Assembly: GCA_964019335.1 (NCBI GenBank)
Contig: OZ025657.1
Location: 248,001-312,000 of the forward strand
Reading direction: 5' to 3'
Origin: Diplonema japonicum
Lineage: Eukaryota > Euglenozoa > Diplonemea > Diplonemida > Diplonemidae
Length of the DNA stretch: 64,000 nucleotides
The first letter of the stretch is position 1; each line of letters opens with the position of its first letter. The notes under the pieces were generated by a model. It searched no databases. It saw only the letters and a program-made list of their open reading frames with translations, and was not told the DNA's origin. Below are positions 10,118 to 20,384 of this stretch, piece by piece. Both the position numbers and the translations under genes were made by a program.

Positions 10118-12528
10118 CAAATACGCATTTTCTTGCATACGTTTTTTTCTCCAAATTCCGCACCCCGGGGCTCACGATGCGTGACCCGACTGGCTGAGAG
10201 ACCCCCCCGACAGGCTGCCTTACTATAGGACCACTTGGAGCGGGAGGCAGCCTGCTGGAACTGCTCGAATCGTTTGAACACCTCTTACCCTTTTTGCCTT
10301 CCTGGCTGTTTTTTTCGTGCCTGTCGTTCTGAAGCATTTCCCGGATCTTCTGCCTTCTCTCGAGCTTGTCCTGAACAGATGGAGTGTTTATATAGTAAAA
10401 GAAAGTGCAAACATACCTGCTCCATTGCTGCCTCCTTCAACACCTGCTCTTCGATCTCCTTTTCCGCATCTGTTGTGTCCTTTTCAAACTCGGTTGTGCG
10501 AATCTCCTTTTCAATGTCGTCGACCTGCTTGGAGGCTGTTCGTATAGCTTCGAGCACGTCGGGATTCGTGTCCGTTTGCAACTTAGAAACCGCCTTTTTT
10601 TTATTTTTTTTTGTTTTCTTTTAATGCTCCCACCCCCTTTCACTGTACCTGTATCAAGTTCGCCATCAACTCAACTTCTGCCGGTGGTTTCAAAGACCGC
10701 TTCAGTTCAGGGAGGAACATGCACAGCCGCCGCCTCACAGCACTGACAGGATCCTTCGACAGCTCCAACGCATGCTCGAAAAACCGTTCTCGAAAGTACC
10801 GTCGGGAATAGTGCCGCAGTGTGGCCCGGCAGATTTCGATAAAGCTGAGCCGGTTCCAGTAGGATCTGTTTTTTTTTGTTTTTCTTTTCTGTTGTTCTCA
10901 TACTTGCTTTTTCCAAAATCCATGATGAGCTTGCTGAACACGTCCCCCTCCAGTGCAGTGTTGCACAGCTTTCTACAAAACAACACAATGATGCCAGCAC
11001 ACTGCGGCACCAACGCTCTCGGCCCGTTCTTAAGATGTTTCAAAAGAACAGGGAGGAACGTCCCATGCAAGTATGCAGACGAAAAGTAGTTCGGGAAGTG
11101 TACAAGATGGGTGTAGAGGGGCTGAAGCTTCGCTATGCTTGTCGCAGCCGTCGTTTCTAGATACTGCAGAAGGGGCGGGACGAGCTGCGAGAAATACCGT
11201 TCCTTCTCCTCGCCGACACCAACCTGAGAAGAGAAGGCGTCAAGCACCACGTTCATGTTTTGTATGAGGACCTTCTGCACAACAGGGTCCTTGTCTTGCA
11301 GCAGCAAGATGAAGGTGCCCTTCAGCACAGTGTAGGACTTGTTTCCAAGCAGCTTCGTGATTTCGTGCAGACCCGCGGCAATGCAAACCCGGCTTTCAAC
11401 ATGGCTGTCGGACGCTAGATGCTTCAGAACAGGGTGTAAATGCATGTTAAAATAATAGACAGGAAGCGACGCGCAAACAGCAGGCAAGTTGTAAGCGCAT
11501 GCTCGTCGTGTAGCGGGCGGCCCGTCTTCAGACGCAGCAGTATAGTACTGTGTGAAGAGCTCAACGTCAGAATCGCCAGCAGATGCGACCTCCGACTTCA
11601 CAGCCCATAGGTATTTCCCGAAGTTTTCGGTGAGGAGCGTGTCCATTGCAGGGGGTGGTTTTTTGATGTACTCTTTGAAGACGGGGTACGCCCTTTCCTT
11701 GCGGAATGGCGGTTCGAAGACGTCAGCGAGGTCCATCAGTGACACAAATGCTGCTTTTGTAACCTCCGGCTCCTCATCAAGTAACAAATCAAACAGCTCT
11801 CGGATTATCATCTCACGGTACACCACCGAGCCTCCCATCAACGATGCTAAAACATAAAACTGTCTGCACATAGCTGCGCGGACGGATCTGTCGGTGTCTT
11901 GGCATAACGCGGGTACTTTTTCGAGGAATCTTTCCATGTGGACTTCGCTGGCTGCTCGGTCGCAGAACCCGCCGATCAACCTGCAGCACAGTACACGGGA
12001 GTAGACCGGTTCAGACAACTCGCCCTTTTTCAACGTCACATCTATCATGCGATTGTACACAACGTCTTCAGGGAGATGCTTCAACAGAAGGACGTATACG
12101 TCAGACCAGACTTCATACAAACGGTCTTCTTTCAACTGCAGCATGGTGTCGGTGAGGTCAATTAAGAGGTTGAGGTGCTGAGCGGGGAGGGCGGGGATGG
12201 CGACTTTGATGGCGGCTGCCCCAGTAATCTGGACATCAACCTCCAGCTGCCACATGCTTTCGTTGAGCTCCTGAAGAATGGGCAACGTTTCATTTGCAGC
12301 ACCATCCGCCACGGTCACCCCAAGATGCTCTAAAACCGTTCTACGTTGGTTATCGCTGCCTTTCTGCAAGATGTACACCACCCTTTCGCAAGGGGCCATG
12401 CCTTGTTCTTCCATGTACGCGCAGACATTCTCCTCATACTTGCATGTTGCAGATGCTGCATTTAAACCGTCCAATCCAGGTAGCTCGTGTGCGTAAAACG
12501 GATCATCTGAAGGCTTGCCCCTCGGCAT
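10036..12528 (-). CDS. PP4R1-like HEAT-repeat phosphatase regulatory subunit
   Basis: Five exons: 12528-10904, 10865-10649, 10581-10417, 10370-10141, 10078-10036, giving 759 residues. The body is HEAT repeats like the scaffold of PP2A/PP4 (for example VRAAMCRQFYVLASLMGG, SRVCIAAGLHEITKLLGN, and the exon-2 block YWNRLSFIEICRATL followed by ALELSKDPVSAVRRRLCMFLPELK). That block is the classic PPP4R1/PP2A-A repeat. The C-terminal 145 residues are a charged helix followed by a basic, Ser/Pro-rich tail. Introns are 38, 67, 46 and 62 nt and all keep frame. The predicted role is to hold a PP4/PP2A catalytic subunit and select substrates. It shares the window with a B55 subunit (45657-47327), but the two are not adjacent. 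Confidence 0.8.
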
Positions 12529-12728
12529 CCCCCTGCCTTCACCTTACCCAACAAACCTGCTGTTGTGGTTACGTTGAGTCATGTAAGAGGAAAGGAAGAA
12601 AAAAAAATATGATGGATATCTGATCAAAGGAAAAAAAAAAGGGGGGGTGGGGAAAAGAGAAGGGGAGTGGGGGAAAAAGAGGCAAGACATTCCCAATATA
12701 TATTTTTTTTCTCTTTTTTTTTTTTTTT

Positions 12729-13198
12729 TTACGCCGCCCTGACCTCTGCTCGGTATTCTTTCCCTTCTATTTTTCTTTTCAGCCTTTTCGCCATCGCCTC
12801 TCTCATTTCCTTTGTCAACCTTTGGGAGTATGATATCCCTCGTGCAATTTTGAATGTCTGGGTAGGGTTAAAAAAAAAAATTCTTTTTCGTTGTTTCACG
12901 TCCATACTTTTTTATCGATCTGTTTCCTGGTAAGAGGGGCGGACCTCTTTTTTTCCACTTTTGATAATCTCAGCCCACCATTTGTGGTGATGGTGCCGAT
13001 GTCACTCCAATCATCGTCCTCTCGCTTTTGCTCGTCGTCTTTGATATCAAGGTTGTCCATCATTTTCACCGGCCCGTCCTTCAGGACTAATCGTTCTTCT
13101 CTGCGGGACTTGATCTTCTTCTTTTTCGTGTCCAACCTCGCGAGACGTGCCTTTTTCCTCCCGTTGGCCTTCGCGAAACCCTTCTTCGATTTTCCCAT
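12729..13198 (-). CDS. Small basic conserved-looking protein
   Basis: Two exons (13198-12908, 12857-12729) with a 50-nt intron (GTATGGACG...CTACCCAG), 139 residues. The N-terminus is strongly basic (GKSKKGFAKANGRKKARLARL), the middle acidic, and the C-terminal exon adds a helical basic stretch (TKEMREAMAKRLKRKIEGK). The composition suggests a nucleolar or ribosome-biogenesis factor; I cannot name a family. I start at the ATG at 13198 after nine A; an upstream in-frame ATG at 13243 lies inside what looks like a 5'-UTR intron (GTATGAAAC...TTCTCAG), so I do not use it. Confidence 0.65.
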
Positions 13199-13442
13199 TT
13201 TTTTTTCTTCCACAGCTGAGAAAAACTTATGCGCCCGTTTCATACCTTAAGGGGAATGGAGGGTGCGGGAGAGTGCAAAATAAAAAAAAAAAAAAAAGAG
13301 AGAGGAAAAGACTCGAATGGGGGAGGAGGGAAAAAGCCTTTACAACAACAAAAAGGCAAACAAGAGAACTTGGTCATCTCTCTCTTTCTCTTTTATTTTT
13401 CTTTTTTCTTTCTCATTATTATTATTTTTTTTTTTTTAACTA

Positions 13443-14696
13443 TCACATTTTACCCAAAACGGTGTACAACACAACCGCGACCACCTCTTTAGAAGTCTCC
13501 TTGGTCAGCTCGTACGACCACGTAGCATAAGGAAGGACAAGATGCGCGTAGTGCCAAGGACGAAAAGGTGGTGGCGCGGAAGGTCTGTAATCGAAGGTTT
13601 TAGGATGTCGCGACATGGCAGGGCCATCGCAAGAAGTGAGGTACTTTAAATCTGTGACAGGGAACTCCCTGAGCCCCATCCCCCCCCTCACCACCAAGGA
13701 TAAATTAAGCTCTGCAGCCACCAGTATCGGTGAAGGCAACGTCTTGAAAGAAGACGACAACGGCGAAGGGAAAACATGAGAAAACGAGCCAACTATCTCG
13801 CCGTTCGCCAGTATATCCCATTCGTGGAACCCGTGCTCCTCGGAGGTAATCAAAATCCCGCAGATTTCTTTGTTTTTAAAAGTGTCGTGAGCATGCAGTG
13901 TCAGCCAGTCCCCGTCCACACCCCTCCACGCCGTTGAACTGGCGGAATCGAAGGCACGAACAGGCGATCTTTTCAAGCTTTTCGGAATCGTTTTCAAATT
14001 GGCCCCAACCTCGCCTTGAAGGAATCCACCATGTGGACACACACCCATGTTGGGTGCTACAAGGCCTCCTGAGGTGGATCGATACAACGATGGGGCAATA
14101 ACAGCAGCTTCGATCAGCGAGAAGTGGTTGTTGTGAAACGTTTGCGACACCTTTCGGAACATCCCCACCGCCCTGTACTGGTGGAACTTGTTTGTCACCA
14201 CGATGATCGATTTGATCTCCGGGAGCTTTCGTTTGATCGACTCTAAGGTGTTAACAGCGTTGTCCCACGTGCAGTTGCTGTTCTCCTCCAGCAACAGTTT
14301 GTCATGCGGAATGGAGGGGAAGCACGATGAAAATCTGTTTCTAATGGACCCTGCTTCAGTCAGTTCGGAACCAGAACCCCTTGGTGCCCCTCCTGTGAAC
14401 ACTACCACATCGCCCATACCGGTTACCATTAGCTCGCCGCCCTTCATGATACGCTGGTCCAGCAGTGGCCAAGGGGTCCCGTCGCTGTTCAGCTTGTACC
14501 CAAGTACGACGATGGCCGTCTCTTCTTTTTTAAAACCCATCTTTTTGAGCGGTTCGTTCTCAATGCCCACACCTAGAAGCTCTTCCATGAAGGCCACCGC
14601 GTGGTAGGACAGCCCCTCCACGGCCTCCCACTGCAGAAGTATCGCAAGCAGCACCACGATGCTCGATATTGCTATTCTCTTTATGGTCATTTTCAT
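13443..14696 (-). CDS. DUF218 (YdcF/SanA-type) protein, membrane-anchored
   Basis: 417 residues. A hydrophobic segment at about 8-22 could be a signal peptide or anchor. Residues about 58-200 have the DUF218 pattern: IVVLGYKL, LLDQRI, FTGG, EENSNCTWDNA and VVTNKFHQYRA. This fold is found in SanA/YdcF proteins with roles linked to cell envelope or glycan metabolism. The C-terminal half (about 220-417) has no recognised domain; it is Gly/Ser/Pro-rich with beta-like strands, ending in a hydrophobic stretch. Two ATGs occur at the start (14696 and 14690). Confidence 0.72.
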   Translation of the reverse strand: MKMTIKRIAISSIVVLLAILLQWEAVEGLSYHAVAFMEELLGVGIENEPLKKMGFKKEETAIVVLGYKLNSDGTPWPLLDQRIMKGGELMVTGMGDVVVFTGGAPRGSGSELTEAGSIRNRFSSCFPSIPHDKLLLEENSNCTWDNAVNTLESIKRKLPEIKSIIVVTNKFHQYRAVGMFRKVSQTFHNNHFSLIEAAVIAPSLYRSTSGGLVAPNMGVCPHGGFLQGEVGANLKTIPKSLKRSPVRAFDSASSTAWRGVDGDWLTLHAHDTFKNKEICGILITSEEHGFHEWDILANGEIVGSFSHVFPSPLSSSFKTLPSPILVAAELNLSLVVRGGMGLREFPVTDLKYLTSCDGPAMSRHPKTFDYRPSAPPPFRPWHYAHLVLPYATWSYELTKETSKEVVAVVLYTVLGKM

Positions 14697-15275
14697 TTTT
14701 TTCTTTCAGGGTTAATTTCTCCCCCTATTTCTTTTTTTAAGTTTTGAGGAAAATTAAATTATATGCAGAGGGGGGAAAACCAAAACAAAAAGAATACAAA
14801 GGGGGGGGGGGGGGGGCATGAAGCAACATCACAGACATGTGATTTCACATAATTTCCCGCACAAGGTCAAGGGGGGGGGGGGGGGGGTCAATACCCCCTA
14901 TGCTGACATGGAGGCTTTATATAACGCACTTCATGCTATCAACTTCTTTTGTTTCTTCTTTTTCTTTTTTGCAAGAACGAGTCTTTGACGTCTGAACAAA
15001 TGGGAACGTTGGCAACGTGCTTATGGGTTATACACCTCTCCAGGTTTATAGATCCACCATCCACCCTCGGCACGCGTGTACATGACGGCCCACATATAGA
15101 TAACAATGTCTCGCAAAGAAAAGATTCTTTTCCTTGTTTTTCTTGTTTTTTTTTTAGATTCCGGAAAATTCTCCGGAAGGGGGGGACAGTGGTATTCGAA
15201 ATAGAAATACCAAAAAAAAAAAAAAAAGATTTTTGTTTCCATCTTTTTTTTTCCCTTTCTTTCCTCCTTCTATCA
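14697..15275. other. Intergenic, with a possible small coding exon
   Basis: G runs near 14802 and 14871. On the minus strand about 15021-15115 one frame reads as protein (RDIVIYMWAVMYTRAEGG then WWIYKPGEVYNP and stop) after an AG, with GTGTATAAC...TTGTTCAG as a possible following intron. Start and gene limits are not clear. The motif GCAACATCACAGAC at 14823 recurs at 15852. Confidence 0.25.
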
Positions 15276-15602
15276 TCACTCATCCTTCATAGCTTTTCGT
15301 TGTGTGAGCCCCTGCTGGGACAGAGCTTCTTGGCCCTTTTCATTGCATGCAACCTCCTCTTTGATCTCTTTTTTCTTTTCCGGTTTCGCTACGGTTTGCT
15401 TGTTCGTTTTCAAATTCGATCGGCCCAAATATTTGAATTTCTGTATAAAGGGTGGCAAATTTAAAGAAAAGGAAAGGGGTCATACCGCATTTGCTTTGTC
15501 CAGCTTAACATCCTCTTTCAACTCTGCTTGTTTAATCCTCTCTTCTTTTGTTTTCGGTTCCTTGCTGAACTTTGCCTTGACACTTCGGAGCACCTTCTTC
15601 AT
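15276..15602 (-). CDS. Tiny two-exon basic protein
   Basis: Exons 15602-15486 and 15440-15276 joined over a 45-nt intron (GTATGACCC...TTATACAG) give 93 residues, mostly Lys, Glu and Gln. Starts MKKVLRSVKAKFSKEPKTK right after an A run. The spliced frame is open through both exons and ends at TGA. The next upstream stretch (coding direction) is intergenic. No family recognised; composition resembles small ribosome- or chromatin-associated proteins. Its small size makes it easy to miss. Confidence 0.5.
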
Positions 15603-15781
15603 TTTTTTTTCTCTCTTTTTTTTTTTTTTTTTTCCTTTCGTTTTGATTACCCACCATGGTCTCGTGGGCCTGTTCCATTTTTACTCTCACAAGGACGACA
15701 ACAGGTTGCGCAGACTTTTACACCTCCACGAAAGATCAGAGGAGGCAAGGGGGGACCCAATAAAAGCATACAATAAAAAAA

Positions 15782-15840
15782 AAACTCAAAGTACAGGACA
15801 AGCCCCGCTAGAGGGCCGCCCTATGGGAGGGGTGCTAAAA
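15782..15840 (-). mobile_element. Solo 3' end of the LINE family
   Basis: About 50 bp nearly identical to the LINE tail at 40640-40690 (CTCAAAGTACAGGACAAGCC then GAGGGCCGCCCTATGGGAGG on the plus strand), preceded by an A9 run. No reading frame attached. Confidence 0.6.
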
Positions 15841-16071
15841 GAGTGTCGTGAGGCAACATCACAGACGTGCTCTTTGACGAGCCCTCCCTTCCAAAACAAA
15901 AAAAAAGGGGGGAGAAGGGGGAGCAGAGAAGAAGGAGGAGGACAACGCTCTAAAGTAAACAAGAGGGGGTTTTTGATTTTTCTTTCTTTTTTTTTTTTTC
16001 TTCTCTTTTTTCTCCTCTGCTCTATTCCCTTCTTCATAACTGTACAAAACAAAAAAACAAAAAAAAAAAAC

Positions 16072-17550
16072 TTACAAGATACGACTTTTCGGACTCGCGG
16101 TTTGTCGATATCGCGAAAGAATGTTTTGAACGGACGGAGAGTGGATGGTGTGCCTAGTGGGAGAGACGGAACGGAGGGGCACATTGTGAGGGACCGGAGA
16201 CGGTGGAACAGGGCTCCACCGGGATCTTTTACCAGCATTGGGAAGGGGAACAGGGACTCGAGCAGGGGAATGGACAGGCACAGCACGCTGCGGGGGTGGC
16301 GTCATGACAGAGGCCGCCATGACAGACCCGCTTGCCCTACCCGCCGCAGCCACATATTGATCAGCAAGGCTTTTAACATACATCCAATCTACTGGTGTCT
16401 GTTGTGGTGCCGACGATGGAGGCGTTGGCGTTGCTGCATATCGCTGCGCCCCACCACTGTACGGTGGTGACGGCGCGTACAGCTCCGACGGCTTCATGGG
16501 CTCCGCATCATGCGGGTCATGGTAAGGCAGCACATCCGTAACCACAGTCTCGTTGTCGTCTTCAACATACTGCGGTGTCAGCATGTTAGGAGCCCCTGGG
16601 TGCGTCAGCTCATACATCGCCCCGCGTTCAATAGGAACGGGCATCGGTACCACATTGCACTGCCGGGCAGGTGTGAGATTGACAAGCGGCGAGGCGGCCA
16701 TGCTTGGTGGGACTACTACACTTGCCTTTCGAGGCGGGGGCTGTTGGTCCACAACATGCTTCTTCCCAGTCATGCTGCAGTAGGGAGCACTCGCAAACCC
16801 CATCCCACACACATTGCATATCGTATACTCCGCCGAGTTGTATGTGTACGACAGTGCTGTCGCCTCGCTCTTTCTGTCATAGTCTTGATCCTGAACGTTG
16901 CCGACGAGCTCTCTCGGCACGCCAGGTTGATGCTTTCCGTACGCCACCATCGGGTCAACTTCTTTCTTGTTTCTTTCGTCTGCCTTCCTCTGCTGTTCGG
17001 CGATCTGCATCTTCACGTACTCCGGGACCTCCACATTGCCCTGCATGCGCTGCAACGCATCGCACCCACTCGGCCCCTTCGTGTTGGGTTGGTACGGTGT
17101 CCCACCCCCACCCCCACCGCTTGTCTTTGCTTTCTTCCGTGGTGTCTTTGCTCTTACTTTTTTAGGAGCTTCCTTTTGTGCAGGCTCGCGTGGGATCTCC
17201 GGTTCCGGTTCAGGCTCTGCAACAACTGCGATTGCAGCAGGCTCGGCAGCCGGAGCCTCTCCCACTTGTGACGCTGATGGACCTATAGACCCCGCAACAG
17301 ACGCTGGGGCCTTTACAGACCCTACCACCGACACTGCCTTAACTGACCCTGCTACTGATGCTGGTTTGACAGATCCCACAGCAGAACCTGCCTTGACGGG
17401 CCCGACAGCAGAGGCAGAGGTTGCTTTCGCAGACCCGGCAGCAGAGGTTGCCTTCACAGATTCTACTGCAGACTCCTTAGCAGTTTGGGGGCCATCAGAG
17501 ACCGGCTTTTCTGATCCGACTGCGGACATGGCCAGCCCCTGTGTTGGCAT
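16072..17550 (-). CDS. Unknown Ala/Ser/Pro-rich protein with a Cys knuckle
   Basis: 492 residues. The first 110 contain a degenerate repeat of the form SVKA-x-S-x-x-G-S, about seven copies, and an EPEPEPEIPREP run. A basic stretch (KKVRAKTPRKKAK) follows. The one ordered-looking part is about residues 175-275, with ICNVCGMGFASAPYCSMTGKKH, a possible single zinc knuckle. The C-terminal half is Pro/Ser-rich. An intron-like GTAAGT...TACAG overlaps the stop at 16074 and could extend the protein by a basic tail to about 15862. Function unknown. Confidence 0.6.
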   Translation of the reverse strand: MPTQGLAMSAVGSEKPVSDGPQTAKESAVESVKATSAAGSAKATSASAVGPVKAGSAVGSVKPASVAGSVKAVSVVGSVKAPASVAGSIGPSASQVGEAPAAEPAAIAVVAEPEPEPEIPREPAQKEAPKKVRAKTPRKKAKTSGGGGGGTPYQPNTKGPSGCDALQRMQGNVEVPEYVKMQIAEQQRKADERNKKEVDPMVAYGKHQPGVPRELVGNVQDQDYDRKSEATALSYTYNSAEYTICNVCGMGFASAPYCSMTGKKHVVDQQPPPRKASVVVPPSMAASPLVNLTPARQCNVVPMPVPIERGAMYELTHPGAPNMLTPQYVEDDNETVVTDVLPYHDPHDAEPMKPSELYAPSPPYSGGAQRYAATPTPPSSAPQQTPVDWMYVKSLADQYVAAAGRASGSVMAASVMTPPPQRAVPVHSPARVPVPLPNAGKRSRWSPVPPSPVPHNVPLRSVSPTRHTIHSPSVQNILSRYRQTASPKSRIL

Positions 17551-17693
17551 TATGACGACATGGATAAAAAGAAGGGAAACATCAATAAGTAGCTAGTTAA
17601 ACTCTTTCTTCTTTTTTTTTTCCCCTCGTAGCTTTCCAGCTAGCTACTACAAAATCGACCGAAACAGAGAGATCTGTAAAGACCTCATACATA

Positions 17694-20189
17694 TTAGGTG
17701 TAGTACTCGATGCATGCAAGACGGGAAGCAGCTCTGGCCCATTCAAGGAGAGGGTTGTCGGGAGGTGGCGACACGGTAAGTTGGTAGAGGAGGGAAGCAC
17801 AGTGCTCACGTGTAGTGGAGAGGTAGGAGAAGGAACGGGCGGAGGCAAGGATGAGGTGAGGGTTGTGGTGAAGGTACGCGGAGAGGAGTGCCCAATCTTG
17901 ATGGGGAGCAGCATAGGTGATACCGAGGAAACGGGAAAGAAGAGAAGCAATAGGTTCAGCGAGGTAGGTTTCAGCACCAACCTGACATAGAGCCTCTATT
18001 GTGAGAGAAGAGGCAGCGAGCGAGAGACAGTTACGTGCGTCCTCAATCATCCCAACGTCAACATAGGGTCGTGACGACGGCACACCACGCTCTGCCTCCA
18101 CTCCCCCCACAAAGGACACAAAGTCTACCCCCCTCACGTAGGTATTCCACGCCTGCCGACGGGACACAGATGAAGATACGTAGTTCTCAAGCTTCAAGAC
18201 GGCCCTGCACACGCCTATAACGGTGCACGTCACTCGCTCGGGGTCGCTGATGCAGGCAGACAACACCTCCGCAGGATCCGTCATTGCTTGCTCCCCTTTC
18301 GATACTGCCTTCCAAGTTACCTTCACATCTTCGAAGCCTTTCCCCGACACGGACTCGACCCCCGCACCCACCACCACAACGTCTAAAGGAAACAGAACAT
18401 CTGTGAAACCGTCAGCAATCCTGTTGAACTGCTTCCGGATGTATTCCAATTTCGATTGTTGCCGTGCGCAGTGGATCACAGGCAGGGAGGAAGGGACAGG
18501 GGGCTTGAATGGGACAAGGGCCTTGAAGTAATCCCATGCTGCCTCACTGCGTGCCTCCGCAAGGCGTATGTGCTGCTGCATCGTGTGAAGCATGTCAAGG
18601 CTGTCGGTGATGGTTCGAATCGCAACGATTTCCTCGTCAGCAATGTTCCCTCTTTGAGACGATTCGTCTACAACCATCAACAGGAGAGGATCCGTTTTTG
18701 TCAGACGACACTCAGGCCCAGGGGGGTGGGGTGGAGGGGTCGGGTGAAATGCAGACAAGGCTTCATAAACCCCACCAATACTGTACCTTGTGACCCGCTC
18801 CTCTCTTGCGAGCAACTGCCGTTGAGTGTAGAATTTATTCAAAACAACAAGCGTACACACAGCAGTAGAAAGGCTCAGAAGCGATACCTGTTCATCGTTC
18901 AAAACCGACTCACGACCGCAGTTCTCATTAAGCAAGACTGAAAGTATATCATGCTCACAACCAACAGTCAACCGCCATTGCTGTTCGACTGTGTTCCGCC
19001 CCACTGCCTCTTCTTTCATCACAACGCTCTTCGGGATGAAGAAGAGATGTTGCAAGCCCTGTTCCCATTCACCTTCGCGGACACTTCTCAAGCCAGCTTC
19101 TTCCATAATGATGAACGAGGACAGAACTCGCCGTTCTTTAGTCAGAGTGTTCCTTCGATGTGCTGATTCTTTTTTACACATGTAGACACAGACGCCATTG
19201 GTGTACCATGGTGGGAGGTAAGGGGCCGGAGAGACATGAAATGAATCGCACAGCAGCATGGCAGCAACACATGCGTCGGACTCGAGTTGTGTTCTCGACA
19301 AAATCTCATCTTCGAGAATGGTAAAATCTACCTGTAGACGACCCCAGTGTGCTGTCTCAAGGGATTCAATTTGATATCGACCCATTTCCTCCACTGCAGG
19401 AGCTTGGGTTGTGACGACTGTGCTGCACTGAGTGATCCATGAGTACGCTCGTTCGTTCTTTACCTTGGAAATCTTTTTCAGGGTGCCAGAGGTGAATTCT
19501 TCGTAGTTCATGAAAGGAGGCAGACGTGCCTCGGCCTCCCTCCAGCACCACCACTCTTCTTCAGACAAGCGGGATCGAAAGCGGTGTTCATTGTTTTCAA
19601 TTGTTTTTCTGTCGAAAGCTTCGGTTGTCTCCAGTTCATGTCGTTCTTCATTAATGTCTATCAGTTGTTGAAGATAAGCCTGCATAGAAACAGGTGGGGG
19701 CACCCACCATTGTGGTTCAATGTAAACATCATCCTCTTCGGGGACCCACGTAGGTGGAGGGGGTGGCGGGGTTTCATGGTTAACGTCGTGTTTCAAAACA
19801 GCTAAGTCGAACAAAACTGAAGCGGCAGCAGCTTGACGATGTGCAATGTTGCTCCTCTCGGTGGCTTCCTCGTTGCAAAGCCGCGGCATTGTTCTGAATA
19901 CGTCCCTTAGCGCATCGTACCAACCCCGCCACATGTAGACCAGGTCGTCTACCGCACACCTTTGCTGGTATGCAATATCATCCCGCAGCGAGGCCTCTTT
20001 GTTGAACAGCAAGACCCTTTCTCCATCGTTTTTGTCATCGAATTGTCGTTCTACTTCATCGGCTTGATGGGCTTCGAGCTGCCCCATGGCTTCGATTACA
20101 TATTCACACAGCTCGATTTTCAGGACCTCTTCGTCCCGTACAGGCCCACAGTCATACCCCTTCAGGAGGTCGGCTATCGTCTCGTTCAT
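17694..20189 (-). CDS. Unknown protein with degenerate E-x-x-x-R-x-x-I repeats
   Basis: 831 residues, no intron. It contains at least six short similar blocks, each an acidic turn then Arg then Ile/Asn-Ile: KEASLRDDIAY, NEEATERSNIAH, TEAFDRKTIEN, ESAHRRNTL, EEAVGRNTV and DESSQRGNIAD, spaced very roughly 45-100 residues. Between them are hydrophobic helical segments, so a repeat protein of helical units is likely. A Pro run occurs at about 135-145. The last 150 residues are less repetitive and hydrophobic. No signal peptide or membrane segment. Large repeat-rich structural proteins occur in flagellates; that link is only inference. Confidence 0.6.
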   Translation of the reverse strand: MNETIADLLKGYDCGPVRDEEVLKIELCEYVIEAMGQLEAHQADEVERQFDDKNDGERVLLFNKEASLRDDIAYQQRCAVDDLVYMWRGWYDALRDVFRTMPRLCNEEATERSNIAHRQAAAASVLFDLAVLKHDVNHETPPPPPPTWVPEEDDVYIEPQWWVPPPVSMQAYLQQLIDINEERHELETTEAFDRKTIENNEHRFRSRLSEEEWWCWREAEARLPPFMNYEEFTSGTLKKISKVKNERAYSWITQCSTVVTTQAPAVEEMGRYQIESLETAHWGRLQVDFTILEDEILSRTQLESDACVAAMLLCDSFHVSPAPYLPPWYTNGVCVYMCKKESAHRRNTLTKERRVLSSFIIMEEAGLRSVREGEWEQGLQHLFFIPKSVVMKEEAVGRNTVEQQWRLTVGCEHDILSVLLNENCGRESVLNDEQVSLLSLSTAVCTLVVLNKFYTQRQLLAREERVTRYSIGGVYEALSAFHPTPPPHPPGPECRLTKTDPLLLMVVDESSQRGNIADEEIVAIRTITDSLDMLHTMQQHIRLAEARSEAAWDYFKALVPFKPPVPSSLPVIHCARQQSKLEYIRKQFNRIADGFTDVLFPLDVVVVGAGVESVSGKGFEDVKVTWKAVSKGEQAMTDPAEVLSACISDPERVTCTVIGVCRAVLKLENYVSSSVSRRQAWNTYVRGVDFVSFVGGVEAERGVPSSRPYVDVGMIEDARNCLSLAASSLTIEALCQVGAETYLAEPIASLLSRFLGITYAAPHQDWALLSAYLHHNPHLILASARSFSYLSTTREHCASLLYQLTVSPPPDNPLLEWARAASRLACIEYYT

Positions 20190-20384
20190 TTCCCTTTTAT
20201 CATTCCCTTTTTTTCTTTTTTTTTCTTTTTTTTTTTTTTGTTCTTTTTTTTTGGGTTGATGAAGAATCGTTCGCCCATAGGAGGGAGAAAGAAAAAATGG
20301 GGGTTAGAGAATGAGAAAACAAAGCTTTTTCGTGTACTTTCTTTTTCATTTTTTTTTTTTTTTTGTTTCCCCCTTATCCATTTT

